NCBI RefSeq assembly: GCF_004341505.2
Contig: NZ_SLYP02000001.1
Location: forward strand, 1,747,001-1,811,000
Source of the DNA: Sphingomonas sp. JUb134
Lineage (GTDB): Bacteria > Pseudomonadota > Alphaproteobacteria > Sphingomonadales > Sphingomonadaceae
DNA length: 64,000 nucleotides
Reading direction: 5' to 3'
In this document: in pieces, positions 1 to 8,233 of the stretch
How positions within the stretch are numbered: position 1 is the stretch's first letter
Layout of the letters: the number at the start of each line of letters is the position of its first letter
Made by a program: the position numbers and the translations under genes
Notes under the pieces: model-generated
Told to the model about the DNA's origin: nothing
The model's input: only the letters and a program-made list of their open reading frames with translations
Database searches by the model: none

Positions 1-790
1 GGCGCTGGCATTGCTGCTCGATCTCCTCGGCCTCGGGGCGCCGGCCTGGTGGGTGGTAGAGCGCGCCCTGTCGCTGCTGCTGTGGATCGCGCAGACGGTC
101 GCAGCCGCCCCGGGCTCCGTCGCGGCACTGCCGTCTATGCCGGGCGGGGCGTTCGGGCTGATGGTGGCAGGCGGGTTATGGCTGGCGCTGTGGCGTACCC
201 GCACGCGGCTGCTGGGGCTGGCGCCGTTCGCGGCCGGGGCACTGTGGGCGCTCGCGACGCCCGCGCCGGACCTGCTCGTCACCAGCGACGGACGGCACCT
301 CGCCATCCGCAGGCCCGAGGGGGGCATGGCGATCCTCCGCGACCGGGCAGGCGACTATGTGCGGGACACCCTAGGGGAAGGGGGCGGTGTCGAGGGCGAG
401 CTGCCCCCGCTCGCCGAGCAGCCTAACGCCCGCTGCACCGCCGACGTCTGCGTCGTCGATGTTGCTGCCCGCGATCGCGTCTGGCGCGTCGTCGCCACCC
501 GCAGCGGCTACCTGCTTCCGGTGCGCGACCTGATCGCCGCATGCCGCGACGCCGACATCGTCGTCAGCGAACGCCGCCTCCCGCGTGGTTGCACCCCGCG
601 TTGGCTGCGGCTCGACAGACCGGTGCTCGCCCAAACGGGCGGCGTCGCCATCCGCTTCGATCCGCCCGAGGCGCGCCGCGTTCGAGCGCCCGGGGATCAG
701 CACCCGTGGATCACCCCGCCGACGACGGCGCCCGTGGCGGATCGCTGGCCGCGGCGCAGAAGGAGCGGCCGGGACCACCCGTCTCCCTGA
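1..790 (+). CDS. comEC: ComEC/Rec2 family competence protein, C-terminal part
   Basis: The frame is open from base 2 and runs off the left edge, so only the last ~260 residues are present. ComEC is the inner-membrane channel that brings single-stranded DNA into the cytoplasm during natural transformation. Two hydrophobic stretches lie in roughly the first 75 residues shown. They are followed by a soluble tail with Cys-containing segments (TADVCVVDV, ACRDADIVVSER) and a closing GDQHPWI motif, which resembles the sphingomonad ComEC C-terminal domain. It converges on lexA, a neighbourhood often seen in sphingomonads. The family call rests on this tail and the context, because the competence core lies outside the window. 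Confidence 0.72.
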   Translation, partial: ALALLLDLLGLGAPAWWVVERALSLLLWIAQTVAAAPGSVAALPSMPGGAFGLMVAGGLWLALWRTRTRLLGLAPFAAGALWALATPAPDLLVTSDGRHLAIRRPEGGMAILRDRAGDYVRDTLGEGGGVEGELPPLAEQPNARCTADVCVVDVAARDRVWRVVATRSGYLLPVRDLIAACRDADIVVSERRLPRGCTPRWLRLDRPVLAQTGGVAIRFDPPEARRVRAPGDQHPWITPPTTAPVADRWPRRRRSGRDHPSP

Positions 791-1186
791 CGCCGCACCG
801 CGCCAGCTATCCACCTCCGCCTCGTCATTCTGACAAAGGCCGGGGTTGCTAGCCTCTCCCACGGCACCCGCCACGCATGCTCCTGCGGAGGCAGAAGCCC
901 AGGTTGGGGTGCTGCACGTCGTTGTCCTGCTTGGACCCGGACCGCCGCCTACGCAGGGACTCGGCGTATCCGTACCTCTGCTCCGATGGCGAGGGTCCTG
1001 CCTCCGCGGGGCAGGATGATGTGCGCCGGGCCACCTCCCTCGCGGAGCGAACTCCCACGAGCCGCAGGCTGTGGCTCTTTGCAGAGCCCGCATCCCTTCG
1101 CCCACACGCGCAATGAAGACGGACATGAGCCGGGTCTCGCGGGTCAGTGGCCGCCACCCGGCTATAGGAGGGGCCCAGCTTCCGCC
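791..1186. other. comEC-lexA convergent intergenic region without a gene
   Basis: This 396 bp gap lies between two convergent genes. The open frames crossing it are low-complexity, arginine-rich shadows with no recognisable domain. It holds a hairpin at 996-1016 and a degenerate relative of the dispersed palindrome (CTCCTGC...GCAGAAGCCCAGG) near 870-895. I see no T-rich terminator and no RNA gene. Confidence 0.6.
996..1016. repeat. Short hairpin in comEC-lexA gap
   Basis: TCCTGCC and GGCAGGA are perfect inverted 7-mers around a 7-nt loop. It lies 3' of both convergent genes, like the other short palindromes of the window, although its stem sequence differs from the main family. Confidence 0.4.
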
Positions 1187-1861
1187 TCAGTAGCGGCGCA
1201 GCAGCCCTGCAAGCTTCCCCTGCACCCGCACCTGATCCGGGCGATAACGCTGCGGATCATAGCTGCGGTTGGCCGGGTCGAGGCGGATCATCGCGCCTTC
1301 GCGGCGGAAATACTTCAGCGTCGCCTCGTTCTCGTCGATCAGCGCGACCACGATCTCGCCGTCGCGCGCCGCGTCGGTGCGGCGAACCAAGGCATAGTCG
1401 CCGTCGAGAATGCCGGCCTCGACCATCGAGTCGCCCGCGACCTCCAGGGCGTAATGCTCGCCCGAGCCCAGCAGCGCGGCCGGCACCGGCAGCATCTGCT
1501 GGCCTTCCATTGCCTCGATCGGGACGCCGGCGGCGATGCGGCCGTGCAGCGGGATCTCGATGACGTCGTTGGCGGGAGCGGGCGGCGCGACCGGCGCGCT
1601 TCGGGCGGGCGCCGTCTTGGCCGGCGCTTTCTTGGCCGCCTCGGGCCGGTCCGGCATCCGCAGCACTTCCAGCGCGCGGGCGCGGTTCGGCAGACGGCGG
1701 ATGAACTGGCGTTCCTCCAGCGCGCTGATCAGGCGATGCACGCCCGACTTCGACTTGAGGTCGAGCGCTTCCTTCATCTCCTCGAACGAGGGGGACACGC
1801 CGGTTTCCTTCAACCGGTCGTCGATGAAGCAGATCAGCTCGTGCTGCTTGCGCGTGAGCAT
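1187..1861 (-). CDS. lexA: LexA SOS-response repressor (S24 self-cleaving)
   Basis: Transcriptional repressor of the SOS regulon that cleaves itself when RecA-ssDNA filaments form. The 224-residue length is normal for alphaproteobacteria. The N-terminal winged HTH spans about residues 1-65. An Ala/Pro-rich linker (about 72-97) leads to the S24 peptidase domain. The cleavage site is Ala111-Gly112 (RIAAGVPI), the nucleophile is Ser145 (GDSM) and the general base is most likely Lys183 (TLKYF). The ATG is preceded by GGAGG. A GTTC-N7-GTTC box lies 15-29 bp upstream, so it should be autoregulated. It lies 54 bp downstream of moeA on the same strand but has its own control site. Confidence 0.96.
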   Translation of the reverse strand: MLTRKQHELICFIDDRLKETGVSPSFEEMKEALDLKSKSGVHRLISALEERQFIRRLPNRARALEVLRMPDRPEAAKKAPAKTAPARSAPVAPPAPANDVIEIPLHGRIAAGVPIEAMEGQQMLPVPAALLGSGEHYALEVAGDSMVEAGILDGDYALVRRTDAARDGEIVVALIDENEATLKYFRREGAMIRLDPANRSYDPQRYRPDQVRVQGKLAGLLRRY

Positions 1862-1875
1862 GCGGTCCTCCGTCG

Positions 1876-1890
1876 GAACAGATATGGAAC
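1876..1890 (-). promoter_or_regulatory. LexA box upstream of lexA
   Basis: On the minus strand this reads GTTCCATATCTGTTC, i.e. GTTC-N7-GTTC, which is the direct-repeat operator known for alphaproteobacterial LexA. It is 15 bp upstream of the lexA ATG and 25 bp past the moeA stop, placed for autorepression. Confidence 0.85.
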
Positions 1891-1915
1891 CTTTAGGAAA
1901 CGGAGCCGCCCCCTG

Positions 1916-3094
1916 TCAACCGATATCCAGGATTTCCACCGAGTCGCCCGCGTTTGCCGCGGCCGCATGGGGAGGACGCACGATCAGGCAGTCGGCCCGG
2001 GCGAGCGTGCGCAGCATGGAGCTGTCCTGCGCGGGGGCGGGAAAAGCCACCCCGTCGCGCAGCTCCGCGCGCAGGTGGTCGGCCCTCCGGTCGTTCGCGG
2101 CCAGCGGCGCGCCGAGCGGCACCATGCGCCGCCGCGACAGCGGATCGGCCGCGCCTGCGAGCGTGCGCACCAGCGGCAGCAGGAACAGCGTTGCCGTCAC
2201 GAACGCGGACACCGGATTGCCCGGCAACCCCAGCACGACGGCGTCGCCGAGCCTGCCCGCCATCATCGGCTTGCCCGGCCGCATCGCGATGCGCCAGAAG
2301 TCGATCCGCGCGCCTGCCGCCTCCAGTGCCGGCCGCACCAGATCATGGTCGCCGACCGAGGCGCCCCCCGTCGTCACCAGCACATCGGCATCCACCCCGG
2401 CGAAGGCGGCCGTGAGTGCGGAGAGGTCGTCCGGCAGGATTCCCAGGTCGATTCGTTCGACGGGCAGCCCCCCGAGCAGGCCCGCCAGCAGCACGCCGTT
2501 GGACTCCGGAAGCCCGGCGTCGGGGGGTGAACCCGGCGGCACGAGTTCGTCCCCCGTGGCCGCGATCGCCACCCGCACCCGGCGCCGGACGGGAACCATG
2601 CCGTGTCCGCCGACCGCCAGCAGCGCTGCCGCAGCCGGCGTGATCGCCGCACCTGCCGACAGCAGCCGCTCGCCCGCGGTGAAATCCAGCCCGGCCGCAC
2701 GCACGCTGCTGCCGCGCCGCGGCGGCCCTTCGCCCGCGAGCATCAGACGGGCGCCGTCGCGCGCTGCCTCTTCCTGCACGAGCACCGTGTCGGCGCCCTC
2801 GGGCAACGCGGCCCCCGTGAAGATGCGCGTTGCCTGGCCCCGGTCGACGCGGCCGCCGAACGGACGCCCCGCAGCGGACTCGCCGATGACCTCCCACGGT
2901 CCCGGCAGGTCGTCGAAGCGGATCGCGTAGCCGTCCATCGACGACAGCGCGCGCTCGGGCTGAGTGCGCAGCGCCGGCAGGTCGTCGGCTGCCCAGCGGC
3001 CGATGGCGTCGCGGATCGGCACCGTCTCGACGGCGACCGGCTGGGCCAGCCCCAATACCCGCGCCTGCGCCTCGTCGAGCGGCAGCAGGCTCAC
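1916..3094 (-). CDS. moeA: Molybdopterin molybdenumtransferase MoeA
   Basis: Inserts molybdate into adenylylated molybdopterin, the last step of molybdenum cofactor synthesis. The 392 residues show the expected family motifs: SSMDGYA near residue 52, [11 protein letters not shown] near 240, PGKPM near 270 and LPGNPVS near 285, followed by the C-terminal MoeA domain IV. The start codon overlaps the moaC stop by 4 bp, so translation is probably coupled to moaC and to the trpGDC genes upstream. A Moco gene at the end of a tryptophan operon suggests shared transcription rather than shared function. Confidence 0.95.
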   Translation of the reverse strand: MSLLPLDEAQARVLGLAQPVAVETVPIRDAIGRWAADDLPALRTQPERALSSMDGYAIRFDDLPGPWEVIGESAAGRPFGGRVDRGQATRIFTGAALPEGADTVLVQEEAARDGARLMLAGEGPPRRGSSVRAAGLDFTAGERLLSAGAAITPAAAALLAVGGHGMVPVRRRVRVAIAATGDELVPPGSPPDAGLPESNGVLLAGLLGGLPVERIDLGILPDDLSALTAAFAGVDADVLVTTGGASVGDHDLVRPALEAAGARIDFWRIAMRPGKPMMAGRLGDAVVLGLPGNPVSAFVTATLFLLPLVRTLAGAADPLSRRRMVPLGAPLAANDRRADHLRAELRDGVAFPAPAQDSSMLRTLARADCLIVRPPHAAAANAGDSVEILDIG

Positions 3095-3558
3095 GCCTGC
3101 CAGTCTCCGGACTTGCCGCCCGACTTGGCGAGCAGGCGCACGCCCCCGATCACCATGCCGCGGTCGAGCGCCTTGGCCATGTCATAGACGGTGAGCAGCG
3201 CGACCGATACGGCGGTCAGCGCCTCCATCTCCACGCCGGTCTTGCCGTCCGTCGCGCAGGTCGCGGTCGCGACGATGCCGTTCGCCTCGATCGTCAGGTC
3301 CAGCACCACGCGAGTGAGCGGCAGGGGATGGCACAGCGGCACCACGTCGCTGGTGCGCTTGGCCGCCATGATCCCGGCGACCCGCGCCACCGCAAGCACG
3401 TCGCCCTTCTTCACCAGCCCGTCGCGGATCGCCGCCAGCGCCTCGTCCGACATGGCGATGCGGCCGGTGGCGGTCGCCTGCCGCGCCGTCACCGCCTTGT
3501 CTCCCACGTCCACCATGCGGGCATGGCCCTCCGCGTCGAGGTGGGTGAGGCCGGTCAT
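3091..3558 (-). CDS. moaC: Cyclic pyranopterin monophosphate synthase MoaC
   Basis: Works with MoaA to turn GTP into cyclic pyranopterin monophosphate, the first stage of molybdenum cofactor synthesis. The 155-residue length is typical. The motifs [16 protein letters not shown] and [11 protein letters not shown] are the conserved active-site segments, and the second half contains the conserved [12 protein letters not shown] stretch. It overlaps trpC by 4 bp upstream and moeA by 4 bp downstream. No moaA is present in the window. Confidence 0.96.
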   Translation of the reverse strand: MTGLTHLDAEGHARMVDVGDKAVTARQATATGRIAMSDEALAAIRDGLVKKGDVLAVARVAGIMAAKRTSDVVPLCHPLPLTRVVLDLTIEANGIVATATCATDGKTGVEMEALTAVSVALLTVYDMAKALDRGMVIGGVRLLAKSGGKSGDWQA

Positions 3559-4334
3559 CGGGTCAGCGCGCGGGTCGCCGCCTCGACATCGTCCTGCCGC
3601 ATCAGCGCCTCGCCGATCAGGAAGCAGTGGATGCCGTGCTCCGCCATCGCGTCCAGGTCGGCGCGGCCCGTCAGCCCGCTTTCGGCCACGAAGGTGCAGC
3701 CCTCCGGCGCGTGCGCGACCAGCTCATAGGTGCGATCGAAGTTCACGGTGAAGTCGCGCAGGTCGCGGTTGTTCACCCCGATCAGGCGCGTCTTGAGCTT
3801 GAGCGCGCGCTCAAGCTCCGGATAGTCGTGGACCTCCACCAGCACGTCGAGCCCGCGCTCCAGCGCCGCCGCCTCGATCTCCGCCATCTGCCGGTCTTCC
3901 AGCGCCGCCACGATCAGCAGGATCGCGTCCGCTCCCAGTGCGCGCGTCTCCGCCGCCTGCCAGGGATCGATGACGAAGTCCTTGCGCAGCACCGGCAGGT
4001 CGCAGGCAGCGCGCGCCGCGACCAGAAAGTCGTCGGAGCCCTGGAAATACTCCTCGTCCGTCAGCACCGACAGGCAGGCCGCACCGCCCGCCCGATAGGC
4101 GCGCGCGTGGGCCGGCGGGTCGAAGTCGGGACGGATCAGGCCCTTCGACGGGCTCGCCTTCTTGATCTCGGCGATGATCGCATGCCCCTGCTTGGCGTCG
4201 AGCGCGGCGCGAAAGCCCCGCGGCGGCGTCTGCATGCCCGCCCGGCGGTCGAGCTCCTGCACCCCTGCCATGCTCTTGCGGGCGGCGACCTCGGTGCGCT
4301 TGGTCTCGAGGATCTTCGAAAGCATCGTGCTCAT
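3555..4334 (-). CDS. trpC: Indole-3-glycerol phosphate synthase
   Basis: Catalyses ring closure of CdRP to indole-3-glycerol phosphate in tryptophan synthesis. This is a single TIM barrel of 259 residues. Visible motifs are [13 protein letters not shown] at strand 1, [22 protein letters not shown] and FVAESGL, which include the catalytic Lys/Glu/Asn set. An earlier in-frame ATG at 4349 exists, but the ATG at 4334 overlaps the trpD stop as ATGA, as at the other junctions of this operon, and is preferred. It is not fused to trpF, and no trpF, trpA or trpB is in the window. Confidence 0.95.
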   Translation of the reverse strand: MSTMLSKILETKRTEVAARKSMAGVQELDRRAGMQTPPRGFRAALDAKQGHAIIAEIKKASPSKGLIRPDFDPPAHARAYRAGGAACLSVLTDEEYFQGSDDFLVAARAACDLPVLRKDFVIDPWQAAETRALGADAILLIVAALEDRQMAEIEAAALERGLDVLVEVHDYPELERALKLKTRLIGVNNRDLRDFTVNFDRTYELVAHAPEGCTFVAESGLTGRADLDAMAEHGIHCFLIGEALMRQDDVEAATRALTR

Positions 4335-5326
4335 GCGTAGGCAATCCATGCGTCCAGAAGGCGCCGGGCGGCACCGGAATCGATCGTGTTGGCGGCAAGC
4401 ACCGCCCCTTCGGCAAGGTCGCTCACCTTGTCCGCGATGACCAGGGCGGCGGCCGCGTTCAGCAGCACCGCGTCCCGGTAAGCGCTTTCCTCGCCTGCCA
4501 GCAGCCGGCGCAACGCCAGCGCATTGTGCGCGGGGTCCCCGCCACGCAGCGCGTCGAGCGGGCTCGCCGGCAGGCCGGCGTCCGCGGGCGTGATCCGGTC
4601 GGGCAGGGCGACCGAACCGATGCGCACCACGCGGGTGGGGCCAGCGATCGAGATCTCGTCCAGCTCCTCCTCGCCCGCGATCACCGCGGCGGCCGTGGCG
4701 CCCAGGCTTTCCAGCGCCTCCGCATAGAGGGGCGCATAGTCGGGACGTGCGATGCCGATCAGCTGGCGCTCGACGTGCGCAGGGTTGGCGAGCGGACCCA
4801 TCAGGTTGAACACGGTGCGCCGGCCGATCTTCTGGCGCAGCGGCTGGATGCGTCGCATCGCCGGATGGTGGTTGCCCGCGAACAGGAAGGCGATGCCGAT
4901 GTCCGCCAGTGTCTGCTCGGCCATCGCCCCGGCGCGCATCATGTCCAGGCCGAGCGCTTCGAGCGTGTCCGCAGCCCCTGCCTTGCTGGATGCAGCGCGG
5001 TTGCCGTGCTTGGCCACCGGCACGCCGGTTGCCGCCACGACCAGGCTCACGGCGGTGGAGACGTTCAGGGTATGGTGCCCGTCGCCGCCGGTGCCGCAGA
5101 CGTCGATCGCCCCGGGCGGCGCGTCGATCGGCACCATGCGGTGGCGCATCGCGCGTGCGGCCTCGGCGATTTCGATGCTGGTTTCGCCGCGCTCGGTGAG
5201 CCCGACCAGGAAGGCGATGATCGCCTCTTCCGACGCCTTCCCGTCGAGGATCGCACCGAACGCCTCGGCCGCGCTCTCGTGCGACAGCGGCGTCTCCGTC
5301 GACGGCAGCAGGACGGTGGTCGTCAT
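4331..5326 (-). CDS. trpD: Anthranilate phosphoribosyltransferase
   Basis: Transfers the phosphoribosyl group from PRPP to anthranilate. The 331-residue enzyme has the small helical N-terminal domain (about 1-70) and the PRPP-binding motif CGTGGDG near residue 80. [21 protein letters not shown] and NLMGPLANP follow. The open frame extends further upstream, but that part has no similarity to TrpD. The chosen ATG overlaps the trpG stop by 4 bp. Confidence 0.95.
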   Translation of the reverse strand: MTTTVLLPSTETPLSHESAAEAFGAILDGKASEEAIIAFLVGLTERGETSIEIAEAARAMRHRMVPIDAPPGAIDVCGTGGDGHHTLNVSTAVSLVVAATGVPVAKHGNRAASSKAGAADTLEALGLDMMRAGAMAEQTLADIGIAFLFAGNHHPAMRRIQPLRQKIGRRTVFNLMGPLANPAHVERQLIGIARPDYAPLYAEALESLGATAAAVIAGEEELDEISIAGPTRVVRIGSVALPDRITPADAGLPASPLDALRGGDPAHNALALRRLLAGEESAYRDAVLLNAAAALVIADKVSDLAEGAVLAANTIDSGAARRLLDAWIAYA

Positions 5327-5910
5327 GCCGCGCGCTGCTTCGGTGAGATGCCGGTGCTCTTCAGCCAGTTCGCAAGCATCGCATGGCCATGTTCGGTGGC
5401 GATGCTCTCCGGGTGGAACTGAACGCCGTGGATCGGCAGGCTCACATGGCGCACGCCCATGACGCTGGCATCGCCGGCGGTGCAATTGACCACCAGCGAC
5501 TCCGGCACCTCCGTCACGATCAGCGAGTGGTAGCGGGTCGCGGTGAAGGGGCTGGGGAGCCCCTCGAACAATCCGGTGCCGTCATGCTCGACCGGACAGG
5601 TCTTGCCGTGCATCAGCCCGCCGCGCACTACCTTGCCGCCGAAATGCTGGCCGATCGCCTGGTGGCCCAGGCACACGCCCAAGAGCGGCCGACCGGCCTC
5701 CGCACAGGCGGCGACTAGGTCCAGCGAGACACCCGCCTCGTTCGGCGTGCACGGCCCCGGCGAGATGAGGAAACCTGCGGCATTGCTCGCGAGCGCCTCT
5801 TGGGCGGTCAGCGCGTCGTTGCGCACGACCTTCACCGGCGCACCCAGCTCCATCAGGTAATGGACCAGGTTCCAGGTGAAGCTGTCGTAATTGTCGATGA
5901 CAAGGATCAT
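5323..5910 (-). CDS. trpG: Anthranilate synthase glutaminase component
   Basis: Class I glutamine amidotransferase that feeds ammonia to TrpE. At 195 residues it has the nucleophile Cys80 in LLGVCLGHQ and the His166/Glu168 pair in QFHPES. The start [11 protein letters not shown] is the family's canonical N-terminus, and the longer open frame upstream is non-coding. No clear Shine-Dalgarno precedes it, so a leaderless or weakly initiated transcript is possible. It heads the trpG-trpD-trpC-moaC-moeA run and is divergent from the small gene at 6001. Confidence 0.95.
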   Translation of the reverse strand: MILVIDNYDSFTWNLVHYLMELGAPVKVVRNDALTAQEALASNAAGFLISPGPCTPNEAGVSLDLVAACAEAGRPLLGVCLGHQAIGQHFGGKVVRGGLMHGKTCPVEHDGTGLFEGLPSPFTATRYHSLIVTEVPESLVVNCTAGDASVMGVRHVSLPIHGVQFHPESIATEHGHAMLANWLKSTGISPKQRAA

Positions 5911-6000
5911 GGCTTTGCCATAGCGCCGCCGCAGTCTGGCGCAACGCTGCGCTGGACCCGATCGTTGGTCGGGCGTGTGTTTTGCGTTCAGGAGGTTGGC

Positions 6001-6417
6001 ATGGTTCGTTGGATTCTCGTGGCGGCGCTGGCGGCATCCCCGGCCATGGCCCAGGAAGCCGAGAAGACCAGCAGCGCGCCCCCGCAGCGCACGCGCAGCG
6101 TCACCGTCTATGGCAAGGAGGAATGCCCCAAGCCGGAGACGGAGAACGAAGTGGTCGTCTGCGCCCGCAAGGACGAGAGCGAGCGCTTCCGCATCCCCAG
6201 CGAGTTGCGCAACCCGCCGTCCCAGGAGGCCGCCGCGCAAAGCTGGGCGAATCGCGCCGAGACGATGATGGAGGTCAACCGCGTCGGCCTGCCCGACAGC
6301 TGCTCGCCGGTCGGCACCGGCGGCCAGACCGGCTGCAACCAGCAGCTGCTCCGTCAATGGTACCAGCAGCGCAAGGCGCAGCAGCAGGCGGAGCAGTTCC
6401 CCCGCGCCGGCGACTGA
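6001..6417 (+). CDS. Small secreted protein of unknown function
   Basis: 138 residues with a Sec signal peptide ([17 protein letters not shown], cleavage after AMA). The mature part contains [28 protein letters not shown], a Cys-bearing segment often seen in small sphingomonad envelope proteins, then two further Cys in [13 protein letters not shown]. The tail is Gln-rich and perhaps helical. A strong AGGAGG lies 5 bp before the ATG. It sits convergently between trpE and trpG and so splits the usual trpE-trpG pair. No function can be assigned. Confidence 0.75.
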   Translation: MVRWILVAALAASPAMAQEAEKTSSAPPQRTRSVTVYGKEECPKPETENEVVVCARKDESERFRIPSELRNPPSQEAAAQSWANRAETMMEVNRVGLPDSCSPVGTGGQTGCNQQLLRQWYQQRKAQQQAEQFPRAGD

Positions 6418-6451
6418 TCAGGATCGGGAGGGGGACCGGAACCTGCATCGT

Positions 6452-6471
6452 ACCCCGGCGGAGGCCGGGGT
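6452..6471. repeat. REP-like palindrome
   Basis: ACCCCGGC-ggag-GCCGGGGT followed by CCAG: an 8-bp perfect stem with a 4-nt purine loop. It is nearly identical to the copy at 11123-11140. Confidence 0.6.
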
Positions 6472-6562
6472 CCAGTTGCGGTGACTTGGCAGTCCTCGCT
6501 AACCGACGGCCCGTGCCGGACTGAGCTGGCGCTTGCCGGCCATCTCCCGATCCCCTGCCGTC

Positions 6563-6580
6563 CTCCTGCGAAGGCGGGAG
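6563..6580. repeat. REP-like palindrome
   Basis: CTCCTGC-GAAG-GCGGGAG followed by CCCAGG: a 7-bp stem with one G-T wobble and the GAAG loop typical of the family. Confidence 0.5.
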
Positions 6581-6622
6581 CCCAGGGTTCCGAAAGCCAG
6601 CCGTCGTTGTCCTGCTAAACTC

Positions 6623-6648
6623 TGGATCCCCGCATTCGCGGGGATCCA
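6623..6648. repeat. REP-like palindrome
   Basis: TGGATCCCCGC-ATTC-GCGGGGATCCA: a perfect 11-bp stem with a 4-nt loop. It is the longest stem of the trpE-proximal group and shares the core CCCCGC/GCGGGG with the copy at 11234-11253. Confidence 0.65.
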
Positions 6649-6713
6649 AGGTGGGTGGAGGGGCCCACGCTTTTCCAGAGTCCTCTGCCGGAGCGGGCGA
6701 GCCTCCCGACCCG

Positions 6714-8216
6714 CTATTGCCCGAAGCGGGGGCTGCTCGCCTGGGCGATCGCCTCGCGCGCGGCGGCGAGCAGCGCGCTCGCCTTGGCCTCGCACTCGCG
6801 CTGTTCATAGTCCGGGTTGCTGTCCGCGACGATGCCGGCGCCGGCCTGGACGTGCATGGTGCCGTCCTTGACCACCGCGGTCCGCAGCACGATGCACGAG
6901 TCCATCGATCCGTCGGGCGAGAAATAGCCGACGCCGCCTGCATAGGCGCCGCGCGTCTCCCCCTCCAGCTCGGCGATCACCTGACAGGCGCGGACCTTGG
7001 GCGCGCCGCTGACGGTGCCCGCCGGAAAGCCTGCGAACAGCGCATCCAGCGCGTCGTGATCCGGCGAGAGCCGGCCGACCACGTTCGACACGATATGCAT
7101 CACGTGGCTGTAGAACTCGATGCCGTAGCTGTCGGTCACCCGCACGCTGCCCGCCTCGGCCACGCGGCCGACGTCGTTGCGGCCCAGGTCCAGCAGCATC
7201 AGATGCTCGGCGCGCTCCTTGGGATCGGCGAGCAGGCTGGCGCGGTTTTCCGCATCCTGCACCGCCGTTGCACCGCGTGGCCGCGTGCCGGCGATCGGAC
7301 GGATCGTCACTTCCCCGTCGCGTACCCTGACCAGGATCTCCGGGCTCGATCCGATCAGCGCAAAGCCCGGCAGGTCGAGGTGGTAGAGGAACGGCGACGG
7401 ATTGATCCGCCGGAGCGCGCGATAAAGCTCGAACGGCGGCAGCGTGAAGGGCGCGGTGAAACGCTGCGCCAGCACCACCTGAAAGATGTCGCCCGCGCTG
7501 ATATACTCCTTCGCGCCTGCCACCATCTCCGCGTAGCGGCCAGGGGCCAGGGCGGGGGTGAGCGCGATCTCCTGCGCTTCCTGGCGGGCGGGTTCCGGAA
7601 GCGGCGTGCGGGCGAGCCGAGCGGCCACGTCCTCGATCCGCGCCGAGGCGGTGGCGATCGTCGCCTCCGCCTCGGCCGATCCGGGCCACACCGGCGCCAC
7701 CAGGAACAGCGCGTCCGAAAGGCGATCGAACACCATCAGCAGCGTCGGCCGCACGAACACCATGTCCGGCAGGTCGAGCGGATTGGCGGGCGGCCGATCG
7801 AGCTTCTCGACCAGACCGATCGTCTCATAGCCGAAATAGCCGACGAGGCAGGCAAGGGCGCGCGGCAGTGCCTCGGGCACGTCCATCCGGCACGAGGTGA
7901 CGAGGGTGCGCAGCGCTTCCAGGGTCGGCTCGGCGCACGGCTCGAACGCATCGCGGTCGGAAAGCCAGTTGCGGTTGATCGTTGCCTCGGCGCCGGTCGC
8001 GCGGAACACCAGGTCCGGCGCAAGCCCGATCAGGCTGTGGCGTCCGCGCACCGATCCGCCCTCGACCGACTCGAGCAGGAAGTCGCCGCGGCCGGGCTCG
8101 ATGAGCTTGAGCGCGGCGGCCACCGGCGTCTCGGTGTCCGCCACCAGCCGCTGCCACAGCAGCGCCGGCGTGCCCGCGGCAAGCGCTGCCTGCGCGCCCT
8201 CGCGTCCTTGGATCAA
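6714..8216 (-). CDS. trpE: Anthranilate synthase component I
   Basis: Converts chorismate and ammonia to anthranilate with TrpG. The 500 residues include the N-terminal Trp-binding region with LLESVEGG near residue 48, the feedback-inhibition element. The chorismate-binding C-terminal domain carries PIAGTRPRG, DLGRNDVGRV, GTVSGAPKVRA and GAYAGGVGYF. The start codon is TTG, preceded by a GGAG-like site. It lies 17 bp downstream of ppiD on the same strand, so it is probably cotranscribed with the chaperone gene rather than with trpGDC. Confidence 0.95.
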   Translation of the reverse strand: MIQGREGAQAALAAGTPALLWQRLVADTETPVAAALKLIEPGRGDFLLESVEGGSVRGRHSLIGLAPDLVFRATGAEATINRNWLSDRDAFEPCAEPTLEALRTLVTSCRMDVPEALPRALACLVGYFGYETIGLVEKLDRPPANPLDLPDMVFVRPTLLMVFDRLSDALFLVAPVWPGSAEAEATIATASARIEDVAARLARTPLPEPARQEAQEIALTPALAPGRYAEMVAGAKEYISAGDIFQVVLAQRFTAPFTLPPFELYRALRRINPSPFLYHLDLPGFALIGSSPEILVRVRDGEVTIRPIAGTRPRGATAVQDAENRASLLADPKERAEHLMLLDLGRNDVGRVAEAGSVRVTDSYGIEFYSHVMHIVSNVVGRLSPDHDALDALFAGFPAGTVSGAPKVRACQVIAELEGETRGAYAGGVGYFSPDGSMDSCIVLRTAVVKDGTMHVQAGAGIVADSNPDYEQRECEAKASALLAAAREAIAQASSPRFGQ

Positions 8217-8233
8217 AGCTCCGTTCCCCAGCG

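Larger units (their letters stand above)
6418..6713. other. Gap 3' of trpE carrying several REP-like palindromes
   Basis: This 296 bp gap lies between the convergent small secreted gene and trpE. It contains three members of the dispersed palindrome family (6452-6471, 6563-6580, 6623-6648). I see no gene. Confidence 0.6.
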
